Source: Sistotremastrum niveocremeum HHB9708 (lineage: Eukaryota > Basidiomycota > Agaricomycetes > Sistotremastrales > Sistotremastraceae). From it: a stretch of 64,000 nucleotides of DNA. Shown here one piece after another: positions 1 to 11,491 of this stretch (positions within the stretch are counted from its first letter, which is position 1; each line of letters begins with the position of its first letter). The stretch covers positions 535,150-599,149 of the forward strand of contig KV419402.1 in the NCBI GenBank assembly GCA_001630475.1, given 5' to 3'. Under the pieces are notes generated by a model. It had not been told where the DNA came from and did not search any database. It saw only the letters and a list, made by a program, of their open reading frames with translations. A program made the position numbers and the translations under genes.

Positions 1-266
1 TGAGGAAAAGCTCGACTCGGAGAAAGTAACACTATGATCTCACATTCCCAACATAAACTCCGAGGAGCTCGTCAGTATCTGGGTCCTCGATAACAATGCG
101 CTTCTGGATCAAGAGTAAGCAAGAGCTCAACAAAGTATTGACATTATCTCACTTGGCCGACATAGACTCCGAGGAGCTCGTCCGCATCAGGATCTTGGAT
201 CACTGGCGCGGCTACCGCTACGAGGGCCAGAGCGCAAAGGACAAGGGCGAGGAAGTTTCTGAACAT
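1..266 (-). CDS. Left-truncated secreted repeat precursor with Kex2-type sites (KEP / possible RiPP precursor)
   Basis: Seen: from an ATG at 266 the minus strand encodes a 20-residue hydrophobic signal peptide (MFRNFLALVLCALALVAVAA), then a unit ending DPDADELLGVYVGQ. A GT at 152-151 opens a 49-nt intron ending CAG at 104. Exon 2 (103-44) starts with KR and repeats the unit as DPDTDELLGVYVGN. It is followed by GTGAGAT, the same donor as after exon 1, so a third exon probably lies just beyond the window edge. Each exon is phase 0 and carries one unit; the KR sits at the exon start. Known: fungal secreted proteins with tandem repeats separated by KR (KEPs) are cut by Kex2 in the Golgi, and some are precursors of ustiloxin-type cyclic peptides. 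Inferred: this is such a precursor, and the UstYa-like gene at 3448-4442 may modify it. Alternatives are an unmodified signalling or structural (repellent-like) peptide. No family assignment is possible without the missing exons. Confidence 0.72.
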
Positions 267-1193
267 TGAGGAGTTGATGTGGGCGAGTTGATGGTATCTT
301 ATCGATAGATTCTGTAGTATTTAAGCAAAAGTTGAGACATCGTGTGCGGACCTTCGATGCGTGCATGAGAGATGTTCTCATAAAAAATTCCTAAAGAAGG
401 GATAGTGTTCTCGAGTACATTGCATCGACATGGATTCTAGCGGGAAGACATGGGATCGAAGTCCAGGAACGGTGGAGCAGTGAAATGAAGGAAACCTGAG
501 ATGTTGCTGTATCAGTACCGATTCGGCGGGCGGCGAAGCTGGTGATCGTGTTTAAGGCGGGACGTAAAAGTACATCCAATCCCATCTGAACAGCTGAAGC
601 TGAGGCTGGTGTGAAGCACGAACGACACAAAGTAGTTGTTCATATGACCTGCAATCGCAACAGTAAGATGTTTGCTTTGGTCTTGTTTGGTAGTGCACGG
701 CGCTAAGCGCTCAATTCCGGATTCGCTCTCCTCTCAAACACCTCACTTATGTTCTACGAATAGCTCACTTCTCGTGGAACAGACGATGATATGGTTGGCA
801 GTAAAATGTCCAGCCCACTGCATTTAGTTCCGTTGACTGCACAGGTACACACAAGTTACAAACCAGCCCACGCCTCGAACAACACTTCCAGATGTACGAC
901 AGGCACAAGGAAGCATTGGACTTCGACATATCGAACATACTCCTACGTGAATAGAAGGGCATCGAAGCAGTCACCGAATTCTTCCGCCCTCCTAGAGTAT
1001 TCTCTTGGTGTTCTCAAGGAATTTGGCCTTTGGGCTTTCCTCAAGTTTCCTGCGATCAAATCCCACAACAATACTCCCGGACTTTCAAGAATTATTTTGA
1101 CCCTTTATTTACCTCAACTACACGTCTAACTTAGTAGGAATCGCTGCTCTGTGCGAAACATGGTCGGTCTGGGGGTGCTTAAAAAGGCAAGAT
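267..1193. other. Gene-free stretch upstream of the repeat precursor
   Basis: About 0.9 kb holding the presumed promoter of the minus-strand precursor. Only short ORFs with no recognisable features are present. I see no RNA gene and no clear repeat. Confidence 0.5.
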
Positions 1194-1990
1194 ATGTTGA
1201 AACTCCGAACCCGCGGTCAGTTGTTTTCGGCCCTCGGAACCAAACTCTGTGATTTGTCAGTCTCACTTGCCCCCTGTTGGCGACGATATGATCACGACAG
1301 CATCCGTTTATCCCATCTCCAACACGCAGACGACGTTGCAACTCTCCCTTGCTGCTGGAGGTGGTCAGCGTTGCTTCGCACACATCATGAAGTGGTGCGT
1401 GGTCGACTTCTTGGAAATCATACCAACGCTTCGCAGTGTCTTATCATGGCCTTTGGGCGGCTTCCGAGCCCTTTGCCAATGCTAAACACCAACTTCATTC
1501 CCATCATCGGGCAGGAGACAAGAAAGTATCTCTGGGAGTTCTTACCTGTTCCTCTTCACGCGACATTTTTGCTGCGCACCACCCTGCACAGGCCGGTGAG
1601 GCCTCGTTTGTGGGAGCTCCGCAATACACTGAGCAGTCTGAACCTATCAATCATGGTCATTCTTTACAAGGCCCTCCTCGATCATATCCTTCCCTATGGT
1701 TGTGAGATTACCGTAGAATCGGGTCAGATGTCACTCTCTCCTCCCTTGCTCACCTCATCGGTGTTCAACAGTACTTCCTGCGCTGCCATCTCGCTTTGTC
1801 AAACAGGTCTGTTCGGGCACTTCTCATTTCAGAGACTGGCATCTGGCCTGCCCAATAACGCCGCCTGGATCTTTTATTACGCTATCTCAAGTTCGTGCCA
1901 CAGCTACCAGGTTCACGCCCCACCTCCATGTCCCAGACGCTCTCAAGGCCCCCATCCACTCCTGGCCAAAATTTAGCTTGCTATGTGTAG
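1194..1990 (+). pseudogene. Decayed LINE-type reverse transcriptase fragment
   Basis: Translated pieces in more than one frame match the end of a non-LTR retrotransposon reverse transcriptase: an ADD-containing catalytic box (LQHADDVATL near 1320), then further on LYKALLDHILPYGCEI near 1660, and after a frame change LRCHLALSNRSVRALLISET and GIWP near 1775-1840, followed by RRLDLLLRYLKF. This order (YxDD-like box, then a GCE box, then an SRS...TETGI-like box) is familiar from degenerate basidiomycete LINE ORFs. No endonuclease, 5' part or poly-A tail was found, and frames shift several times, so it is a dead fragment. It lies between the repeat precursor and the UstYa-like gene. Exact ends are uncertain. 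Confidence 0.6.
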
Positions 1991-3447
1991 TTTTGTTCTG
2001 AGTTCCGCGTGGTTCTCGCCACCACCCCGTGCTCTATCCACACCATCCACACCATCTCTTCTCTTCATCGATACCTCCGTGTCCCAACTGTCCGCGCTCG
2101 CCGTGCGCTCGCCCGCATAAACTTCTCTGCGCAAAGCCTCGACGTCGGAATCCTTCGTTGTTACTCCTGTCGACAACCTAATGTGCTCAGGCACCACCGC
2201 TTATGCCGCTTCGTTCGCTTACACCGGACACCTACTCTTCGGCCCTCCGAAAGGTTTACTCCACTCCAGCTGTTCCTGGACATCTACATTGCACCCTTCC
2301 TTGACATTGTACATTTACACCGCTTACGTATCCGATCCTTTTGGCCGGTCCTTTTCTTACTCGTCGCGTGTAAAATTACTGTCTTTCCCCCTAGAATTAT
2401 CCTCTCCCATGGCTGCTTTGGAATAACAATGATTTTAACTGCTCTCTACACGCCGTTCCTGTGTAAGCTTTGAGATTGGGTAACACGTCCCTCCCTTTGG
2501 TACGAGCCCACCGGGTTCTGTTTAGTGTAACTGTGCAGCCCGCGAGGCTACAATATTATTATATATACACAGTCGCGGCTCTCATGTAGGGCGCTTACAG
2601 TAAACAGGAAGATAAATACAAACACAAATAGCGTGACATATCCCAAGCACCCCTCTCTTCGAACACAGCAAGTTCCACAATCGATGGTTCTGATGCACGA
2701 TATCGTCGATATACCAGCCACCCGCCGCATCCTATCCTATCACTTGCTCCTATCATCCTCGCAGAACGCTAGCTGAGTGTATGGGACATTCGGAGGTGCT
2801 GATGAAGACGTTTGGGTATGTGAGATTTCGAAGTGCTGGCGATTGCTTCTGAAGCTCTTCGAGTTATCTCTTCAGTTGTTCTGGTAGTGTGCCCATTGGA
2901 ACTCGTGGAAGACAGAAGATCTTCAAACGCAACTACGTTCTGAAGAATCTACACAACGTCTTGCGGTGGCGTGCCCTGCATCCTACTATTTTTGGGAAAT
3001 TTGCCTTTATCGTCCACAGAAGACTCTCGTTGTGTCATCCCACGGCGATCTAACAGCTCAGTGAGATGGTGTCATGGGTGACGGCCATCTTTTGATGAGA
3101 GAAGTGGCTGATTGGCGAAGAGATTGCACGGCGGAGTGGGTTCGATGAAGTTGGAGCAGAAGCTAAGGAACAAAGAGGACAGCATGCGGATGTCGAGGCG
3201 TGGTGAGTTCCACTAGTGTTACGAATTCGTGCTCCGTGTCTGCGCAGTGCTAACTTCTCCCGTCAGACCTAGATTCCGGGCCCAAACATCTACCCTGCCA
3301 GTCTCAATAAGCATCCGTTGAATTTCCCAACACGTCTGGTGCCACCGCCTATCGTACAACCTCCATAGACTCTTTCATTCCCCCTTGTTGAAGACTTGCC
3401 TTACTGTCGGTAACTCCCAAGACACCAGCGAGGCACTTCAGCCTATA
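1991..3447. other. Stretch with no supported gene
   Basis: About 1.45 kb between the LINE relic and the UstYa-like gene. Only short, low-complexity ORFs occur (for example around 2009-2473 and 2548-2730) and none has family-like motifs. The last 100 bases before 3448 are pyrimidine-rich, as expected of a promoter and 5' UTR of the plus-strand gene. Confidence 0.4.
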
Positions 3448-4442
3448 ATGCTTGGCTATCATCGTATCCCTAAAGATTCCGACAGTCGAGATGACCTTGA
3501 TGAACCTCTCGAGGAAGTCTTGAAAGCCGATGCATCACCTTCATATAGAGAGTTTCATCGACGACGTCCTTTACTCGCTCTCTCCGGATCTCTGTTCATT
3601 CTCCTCCTTTGTTCGATCGCGCTCAATATTCACTTCATCGTGTCCCGACCTTCGGACTCCACTTCTGGTCATTCGTCAAGCAGCGTAGATCCGATGTGGG
3701 GTGGTGACTTGGAGCCACTATATTGCAAGCCACCTCCTTTTTATCGGCCATACCCAATCTAACTTTCTGATAGCTCCTGCGCAGAGTGCCGTACAATATG
3801 AAAGGAGGGTCTTCAACAAGCTCGGCATCAGGACCAAATTCCATGGTCCTCCGACAGATGAAACCGATGCTGCATGGGAATCACTCTATAAAAGTGAGCG
3901 AGTCTTCAATACCTTTCCCGTTCTCAAAATTGATATCATCGCCCGTCAGTCGGTACATCCTGGATTACGCAGGAGCAGGCGGCGCTTCTCCCCAATCATA
4001 CAGATCCTATCGCAGGAGAAGAAGATCGGTCTGTGATTGTATTGGAAGTATTTCATCAGCTTCATTGCTTGGTACGCTCCGTTTTCACTCAAACACGGTC
4101 ACCTTTTGATAAGAATTCCCATAGAATAATATACGCCACGCTCTCTGGCCTGAGCGCTATGGAGTTCCAAAGCTCGCACCTCCAATCATCAAAGGCGATA
4201 CAGTGCTGTTCGACCATGTCGATCATTGTATCAATATCATTCGGGAGAGTATTGTATGCCATGCTGATATTACGCCAAATGTATGGCAGTGGGACGAAGA
4301 TAGACAAGTTAGCTTTCCGCATTTCGATAACATCCATACGTGTAGAAATTGGGATGCAATTATGGATTGGGCGAGGGAGCATCAGATGAAGCATGGGTGG
4401 GATGTGAGCATTCACGTTGGGCACGAACAAGAGCATCGATAG
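3448..4442 (+). CDS. UstYa-like (DUF3328) type II membrane oxidase-like protein
   Basis: Four exons give about 270 aa: 3448-3703, 3774-3893, 3950-4071 and 4125-4442, with introns of 53-70 nt and all phases consistent. Seen: a charged N-terminus, one membrane helix (LLALSGSLFILLLCSIALNI, about residues 43-65), AVQYERRVF, GPPTDETDAAWESLY, and both family signatures, HQLHC (exon 3 end) and HVDHC followed by INIIRESIVCHADITP (exon 4), then the HTCRNWDAIMDWA box near the C-terminus. Known: UstYa-family proteins carry two HxxHC motifs thought to bind copper; in ustiloxin, asperipin and cyclochlorotine pathways they oxidise, cyclise or chlorinate peptides, working with the lumenal face of the secretory pathway. 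The gene looks intact. The nearest potential substrate is the KR-repeat precursor about 3.2 kb upstream on the other strand; that functional link is inference. The substrate cannot be told from the sequence. Confidence 0.9.
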
Positions 4443-4641
4443 TTGGCCGTCGCTTCACATTCCAGTTTTTGGGAGATGTATTAGGATCCGTAATATCACC
4501 TCATAACCCAAGGAATCTGACACGTTCCCTGTATCGAGAATGAATTACCTACGTACCTCGACCAGAAAATAGCAGCAAAACCGTGACGAATCACCGATGG
4601 GGGAGACCTTCAAAGGTGCTTCAACCTGTCAATTGTTGACA

Positions 4642-4857
4642 ATGGCGCCATCGGCTTTGATCGGCATCGCAGCCGGTGCTTTAATTCTCAACTATGTACC
4701 GCCCCCCGACTTCGAAGAAGAGCCTATGTTTAGCACGTTCCGCAGAACGGCAGGCTTCTTGAGCTTGAATCTGACTACCGGGCTCTGTTGGACTCTTTTC
4801 GTTTCTATCTCAGTGCGCATTCTCACTGGTCTCGAATTCGATGCCACCACCTACTAA
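4642..4857 (+). CDS. Possible small hydrophobic hypothetical protein
   Basis: An ATG at 4642 opens a 71-codon frame with two hydrophobic stretches (around SALIGIAAGALILNYV and GLCWTLFVSISVRILTGL) and a stop at 4857. It could be the first exon of a larger membrane protein, a relic, or noncoding. Downstream exons could not be linked confidently before the next gene begins at 5246. No family was recognised. Confidence 0.25.
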   Translation: MAPSALIGIAAGALILNYVPPPDFEEEPMFSTFRRTAGFLSLNLTTGLCWTLFVSISVRILTGLEFDATTY

Positions 4858-5245
4858 GATGTCTCGACTTCAAACTCTACACCTTGGCCAACATATTCAC
4901 CGGCTACCTATCCACCGATAGATTTGCTTGCAACCGTTCCTTGACCCGCTCGGCAAATTTGTCTTTAATATACATGTAAGTTACGGGACTGCAGGATCCC
5001 CCTTTAAGAAAAAGGCGATTCCGCGATGGAGGAGCTGATGGAAGATCGCATGCTCAGCATCTGGGTGATTCTGCCCGTGTTCTTTCGTTACGTCGTACCG
5101 TATTGATGTGCTAACTGAGATAGATCGGATAATCTGCAAGAATGCTGTTGAGACGAGGGCACCCTATATATTCAAAGTACACCTACAAGCCTCCCAGAGG
5201 TCTCAGGTCTCTCTAGATCATACACTCAGGTCGAAAGGAACGGCC

Positions 5246-6915
5246 ATGTCCACACCTGTTGAAGATTCCATGCACGAACTGGTTGTCATCCTTGATGAGG
5301 CCAACATTCGCCTACAAACCGAAGGTAAGTAATGTTCGGGCTGTCCTATATGGCGAATGTAGCTCACGTCTTTGTCTGCCAGTGGCTAGTTTGACGATGC
5401 TATTGTATGATTGGATGTTGACTTTCAACTTAGAAGTCAATCATGTTTGGGTAAGGCGAATACTAGATGCCCAATAGCTCAGAGCTACACTTTCTGATCC
5501 TCGTGTCGAATCAGAAAAGAGAATTCAGCATCCCGAAATTGTTGTATTTGGTGGTGTGTATCTCATTGATCGAATTGAGGCTCACGGTTGCTGATTTGCG
5601 AAGTGTCGGTGGTTTCCTATTATCTCAGAAGGGGTCAACATTGCAGGTATACAATCAAAGCGATGCAGCGCTATTCATTTCTGAACTCTCAAATCAGTAC
5701 TAGCCATGCCAGATCCATCCCGGAAGGTACGCCCATTATTCAAAGGGCCACACACGATATTGAGTCTTCCTCTAGTTGTAAGTTCAGCGAAAGCGTTCCA
5801 ACAGACTTGAATAATTGATACATGATGGGAACAATGAACACAGATGTTCGTAGAGTTTCTTTATCATCTCTTCTAACGTGGATTGAGAATTCTTTCTCAA
5901 ACAAATTTATAGGTCACTACTTTATGTCAATCTGGCTGCCGGGAACACGTGCGCAGTTCTGCCATGCCTCTATTGATGTTCTTGCTAACCATGAGGTCCA
6001 GAAATTGCACAAATCTTCATTGTTCAGCTGATTCTCACGTATCGCGTTTATGGGCTATATAACCGCAACAAATGTTTACTGACAATTCTGCTCGGATTGC
6101 TTTTGCTTACTTCGGTAGCCGCAATTGTAATAACCAGCGTTCAAATCAGGAACGCAGAAGGTATGTGACTCCATGCTTTTGCAATTTATCCCTCCTAATC
6201 TGAAACGGCGCCAAGCGAGTATTATCAACGAGATAGGACCAGGAATTCCAATGTGCGGTGTAACAGACAAGCTAGAGTTCCTATGGACCTTCTGGTACGG
6301 CTTTCCTCATTTGAATGAGCATCCCTCAACCTCTGAAGAGTGGTTATAATCGTCCAGGTTGCCAATCATCGTTTTCGAAACCTTAGCTTTCTCACTGGCG
6401 GCCTACATAGCGATCAGAAAATGGGGGATCAAAATGCTACCAGGGGAGCAGAACGCTACAATTGGCGAGAAACTCGTTGCAGTATTCTTTTATGACTCCT
6501 TCATCTATTTCTCATGGTAAGTTGCGATTCTCGACCACTTGGCTTGGAGTTGAAATTCCATCTAGTGTTTTCGTTCTTTTCATCGCGCTCTGCTTCTTGT
6601 ATCGTTACACATCCGTGAGTCACGAAGTTCACCCTTAGCACTTCCAGTCCCATGCTAAACTTCGAGATCTAGTTCTCTGTCTTCAGTATGGTCATCGCTC
6701 CAGTTTTCGCTTTAGGCTCCATCCTTGCAAATCATATGCTTCTCAACCTGCCCTCGACCTACGAGAAAACTCGCCACGAGCTTAATCTTACTCTTCCAAT
6801 CCCTCTTTCGAGTATCAAATTTGAGGGCCCGTCAGCACCGGTATCTAGCTCTGTGGACAACTCGGTCGGGAGCACAAACGCTGCTGAATCTCAATTGTCA
6901 TCCGTTGCCGTGTAG
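5246..6915 (+). CDS. DUF6533-type seven-helix membrane protein
   Basis: A multi-exon gene starting at the ATG at 5246. Seen: after a short N-terminal exon and an intron, SLTMLLYDWMLTFNLEVNHV gives the typical DUF6533 opening (LLxYDxxLTFxxEVxxVW), followed by IPKLLYLVV. Later exons give the helices VQLILTYRVYGLY, LLTILLGLLLLTSVAAIVIT, IIVFETLAFSLAAYIAIRKW, an EKLVAVFFYDSFIYFSW helix, VFVLFIALCFLYRYTS, and a last FSMVIAPVFALGSILANHML before a Ser-rich cytoplasmic tail ending at 6915. Introns are short with good GT-AG borders (for example around 6517-6565 and 6615-6671). Known: DUF6533/6534 proteins are a very expanded, uncharacterised family in Agaricomycetes. Function is unknown; topology suggests a receptor or transporter-like membrane protein. 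Internal exon borders between 5480 and 5900 are the least certain. Confidence 0.75.
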
Positions 6916-7622
6916 AGACTAAGTATTGATGGCGGCGTTCTTGGTGTTGTTGCTTGTACAAACAGTTGCTTCTTGTCTCCAAGCTCCCGAGTACTATATT
7001 ATACGTGTACTGATATCGAGATTAATTTGCTAAATACTTGATTAGAAGTTAAAATAACCATGACCGGGTTTACGTAATCTCAATAACCTCTCAGCGCTCA
7101 GCACGAACATCGGACTCCACTTCGTCATTGTCAAGCCGTCAAGTCAAAGGTTAAGTACAGTGAAGGGTTGTGCTAGCAACTTGAGCCGGCGTTGAGCTCA
7201 GGTGCGTTGCTGAACTTGAATTTGCCCCTCGGTCGTCAGTGATCGACCGGCATCCTTTCTTGAGACCCAACAATCTCGATGTCAGCACGACTTCAATCCT
7301 AGAGCAGACACAACGACCAAGCTATAATCCACGCTCACAGCCTTCTCCACTCACAAAAAAGTCTCTACACGATTATAAAGTCATATTGAATGTGCGATGA
7401 CGCGTCGACTTATACGAATACACTGATTACTAGGAAGCTACGATGATCGATGATTACGGATTACTACTTTGATGCTGCGTATGAGAATGCGGAATGAGAA
7501 GGCTTGTCGTCGAGAGAAGCGAATATAGCGAAGAGGTAGCGAAGAGGCGAAGACGATAAAGACGATAAAGGAGACGATAAAGAGGCGATAAGGACAGAGA
7601 ACATTACGAAGACGAGAATACT

Positions 7623-10267
7623 TTAATGCATGGCAGCCTCTCCAGCGCGATGATGAGGCGACCCAGACACCCCTCTCTCGTTCGTGGTCGAAGGGCTGGT
7701 GCCGCTTCGAACGTGGGGAGGAACGTAACGCTGAAGGTTGGGAAGCTTGTGATTGTTACCACCGACGACGACGGGCGATCCGAACGAGCGCGGAGAAGAG
7801 CGTTGAGTCGCATGAGAGGCGAGCGCCGATAGAGGAAGATTGGTCCCGTAAGCTTGTTGCTGCTGCTGTTGAGAGAGGGAGTACGAAGGAGACGATGTGT
7901 GAGACTGGGACTGAAGATAATTTAGGAGGGCGGGGTCACTGAGGTTCGAAGCTTGAGTCATTCCGCTAGCGGTATTCTGAAGCGAATCGATCTGGGCAGG
8001 CGTCAAGCCGCCGAATTGAGCGTTGGCCAATGCGTTGGCGGATAGGTCGAAGTTGCCGGAACCGGTGCCGGCGAACTGGCCGCTCAGATTACGGTTATGG
8101 AGGTTGCGAAGAGTGGGCGACTGGTTCAACGACTGAAGCTGAGTAGAGGCGAGAAGGCTGGCGAGAGGATTTTGATTCTGCTGCTGCTGCTGAAGGCTAT
8201 TCGTCAGCTGCGTGACGCGAAGAGCATCGATCAATCGCTCCAATTCGGCGGTCGTCTGGGGTGTCCCGAGGTTGGGAGAGGGCGCGCCGTTGCCCGCGTT
8301 CCCGCCGAAGTTGCGAAGAGACTGGAGCTGAACGGGGGACTGAAGACCGAAGGGATACTGCAAAGATTGCGGCGTCTGGCTTGCGAGCTGAAGCTGAGCG
8401 ACGGCCTGGAGTCTATCTCGCTCTTCACGAGACATGCGTTCTTGTTTCTGCGAGAAGACGTGGTCAGGATTCCCGCTTACGACAGCTTTGCGGCGCAGAG
8501 GGCTCACCCGCAATTCTCTTTGCTCGGCAGAGTCAGCGAATTTGACAGTGATCTTGTCGCCCTCTGTGTTTCCCCAGCCTTGGAGGACGCGTCCATTGAG
8601 GTTGTCGATAGTGTCCTGTGCGGCGTCGCGAGATTCGAGTCTATTGAGGCTCATTAGGACTGTCGTCGATAGTAAAGATAGGAAGACGTACCGGACAAAG
8701 GCAATTAACTTAGGAGGGTTAGAGAGCTTACTGGGGAATATTCTGCTTGATTTGATACGATGAGGGGCTACGAGAGATTCGAGAGTCTGTAGTGAGGGAT
8801 GTTAATATTATGAGCCAGTGAAGGAAAGAATGTAAACCAACGTTTGCATCTGCATTAACGGGCAAGCTACAAGATATTTAGATAATTCGATGCGTAATAT
8901 GCGAAGCCGAAACTCACCCTTCAATATATAGGTTGGTCGAATCGAGGTCACTAAGTCGTTCCATTTTAGCGCTGAAGCTTTCGTGATTACTATTGAGTCC
9001 ATTGGGGAATACAGTGGCGGGCGATGCGGGCGTGAAAGTGGGAGCTTCAAGAGATGTACCCGGAATACGGTGGGTGCGCTGTGTATGCGAAGTTAGCGGC
9101 GAAGAAGGATGTATATATGCGCATGGGTCTTACCTTGGAGAACGACGGATGAAGATGACGATACTGTCTGAGGGTCTTGACGCAGTTCTCGGCAGCATCG
9201 ATCTTCTCGAATCTAGGAAACGAAGCACGGCGTGTTAGCATAGACGTCGGAAGATTGATGAGGAAGAACGTACAGTACAAAGCCGTATCCACTGCGCATA
9301 CAGAGTGCTGTCAGACCAATATATGCGCCGAAGAAGAGAGACATACGAAGGAACATCGCCATTTCTGGTGAATGTCTTGACGCTGATGACTGTACCGAAG
9401 GGTTGGCACATATTAAGGAGTTCTTCTTCGGAGCAGAGAGGTGGGAGACCGTTGATATACACGTTGGTGGTACTATCGTCGGAGTAAGCATCAACCACGA
9501 CGAAGACGAAGAAAATGAGCTTACAGTAAAGGGTTAGCGTATGGCGATGTCGCTGAATACTTGCTTTCGTTGGGAGAGGTGGGAGCCTCGGTGACGGTGC
9601 TGCCCTCGGTCGTAGCGTTGCTAGCTGCCTCGGCGGCAGCGGGCTCGACTTTCGCATGAGGCGAAGAGTGACGGGGAGAAGCAGCTAGAAAGGAAGAGGG
9701 AGCTGTAGCGAAAGAGGCGGAATTGGAAAGGGAGCGCCCACTTATGTGAAGGTCCTCCATGTCGGAGGAGAGCGAGCTGATAGAAGAGGCGCTGCCGTCC
9801 AGGGAGCTACCGGAGCGACCATCGGACCTCGCCTTCGAACGAAGGGAGAGGGCGCCCTCGAGGGATCCAGGAAGGATCTCGGACTCCTTGGGATGGTACT
9901 GAGCGAGGAAGGACGGCGACGACTGCAGCTCGGTGATCTCGGGTAAGGTCTGACCGGACATGTCGAGCTGGGCGTTCTTCTCGAGAGAGTCGGGAGGAGT
10001 AAGGTAGCGTGCCAAAGACCTGTTGAAGGGCGTAGAAGTAAGATCCTCTTGAGACGATGAGCGAGACTTTGACGAATACGGCGTGCGTAGGCTTTGCGAG
10101 GTATATGCGGACTTGACGGGCGAGTATTGAAACAGTGGATTCTGGGATTGTCGTTCGGCCAGGGAGTTGGAGACGTTGGTCGATGGACTTTTTGGAAGAG
10201 AGACGTTGGCGTTCTGGATTGCTAGAGTCGTGCTTGGCGTCGAACTATCGGTTGTCGTGTTCTGCAT
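7623..10267 (-). CDS. RBMS-like RNA-binding protein with two RRMs
   Basis: Reads leftwards from the ATG at 10267. A Ser-rich disordered N-terminus of about 245 aa (exon 10267 to about 9528) precedes RRM1: TTNVYINGLPPLCSEEELLN, then LCQPFGT-like RNP spacing with CQPFGTVISVKTFTRNG, GYGFVL and FEKIDAAENCVKTLRQ. RRM2 is split over several short exons: LSDLDSTNLYIEG, LPVNADANV, SLVAPHRIKSSR, then LNRLESRDAAQDTI and GDKITVKFADSAEQREL. The long C-terminal exon (8654-7623) is Gln/Asn/Ser-rich, with runs QQQQQ and QQQQQQ, and ends after LQRYVPPHVRSG. Order and spacing match the MSSP/RBMS family, whose members bind A/U-rich single-stranded nucleic acid and affect mRNA stability or localisation; the target here is unknown. 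Six or more introns of about 50 nt are inferred. RRM2's RNP1 is unusual (PPKLIAFVRLESRDAA), as in the fungal members. Confidence 0.8.
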
Positions 10268-11491
10268 CTCTGGAGGAGCGGGTCAGAAAAGACGAAGACA
10301 AAGGCAGGAAAAGTGACCAACGATGAAAATAAGCGAGAGAAAAGAGTTGTTCGTCGACGGGATGTCCGAATAAAAGATGGTACGATGAAAGGGGACTGTC
10401 TTGAGAGAATGAAAGACAGAAGATCGTTTAAAGTGAGAAAAAGTAGGGTAAGGGCGGGGGCGAGCAAGACGAGGTAGGGGATGTCTGACTAGTGAGGAGA
10501 GTGGGGGGTGGTGGTGGTCCGCTCGAAGAAGGGTGCGGGGGACGAAAAACGAGGCCGCCTTTATATACTCGTCGGAAAACGTGTTTTGGTCCCGCCGCTG
10601 GAAAACCGGCCGATGGTTCACGCGGTCGGGGTACAGATCGACTCCTCTTTTGGAAGTAAATCTCCCGATTTGGATTCAGATTGACTGAAGTTGGAAGTCA
10701 GATCTCGTGCCTCCGAGATCCCGACCCTGACAGCGGCGAGTTCCACATGATTATCAATATATCCTGTCATTATGTCACGGCGGGAATTCAGCCATTTTGG
10801 GAGAGCACGGACGAGCCTTTGTGGCGCCAGAGTAGCGCATGGTCGGGCTCGAGACAGCCTGAGAACGAAGTGAATAGAGCGAATTTATTTCGAGAGGGGA
10901 TGACAGCGACAGTACGATCATTTCCTTTGAAATAAATCGGGGGTTTGCTCTCATGACCTGAAATTCAAAGATTCTGAGCAAGAAGTGCAATGAGGATCTT
11001 TTCAGCTAGTGCCGCATGCAAACTTCAGCAGCAGCCTCGACTCGAAAGCAAGAGGCCACTCACTCCGGTGCCTGGACGATCCACTCAATCGAAGGTTGCA
11101 TGAGAGCTTGGAAAAGGCATCGTTCGACCTTGCGAAACATTTGCTGCGATTTTCCTTTGTTTCAAAACCGTCCATGATTTGGGGAAGACGAGAAGCAGAA
11201 GCAATGCCACCGGCGGAGCCCGAACGAAACGGCCGCCGCGGCCGAAACGGAGTCAAGGCCCCACTTCGCGTATCACGTGAAAGCCACGTGCCGAATATTC
11301 GTCTCATTTTCTGAAACGCAATTTCTCGCGCGCTGCTCGTTCGTCGTCGTTGACCTTCGCACAGAAATTGGGTCCAACAGGTAAGGTTCGCAACTTGTTT
11401 CGAACAGCCTGTGTAGCTAACGTTCCGATTAGACTGACCCTCAGGACTTTGACACGGCCACCAGCACATTCCACCCCTATGCGAAACCGTC
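10268..11491. other. Shared upstream region of the RRM gene and the Nbs1-like gene
   Basis: A 1.2-kb divergent intergenic region. The first 300 bases (10268-10560) are purine-rich on the plus strand, so CT-rich on the strand of the RRM gene, as expected for a fungal core promoter and leader. I found no credible coding frame, RNA gene or repeat. The 11200-11340 part is GC-rich (gccgccgcggccgaaacgg). Confidence 0.45.

Noticed and set aside
8097-8657. Plus-strand frame of 186 aa opposite the RRM gene
   Set aside because: It is the reverse-strand shadow of the low-complexity C-terminal exon of the RNA-binding protein.
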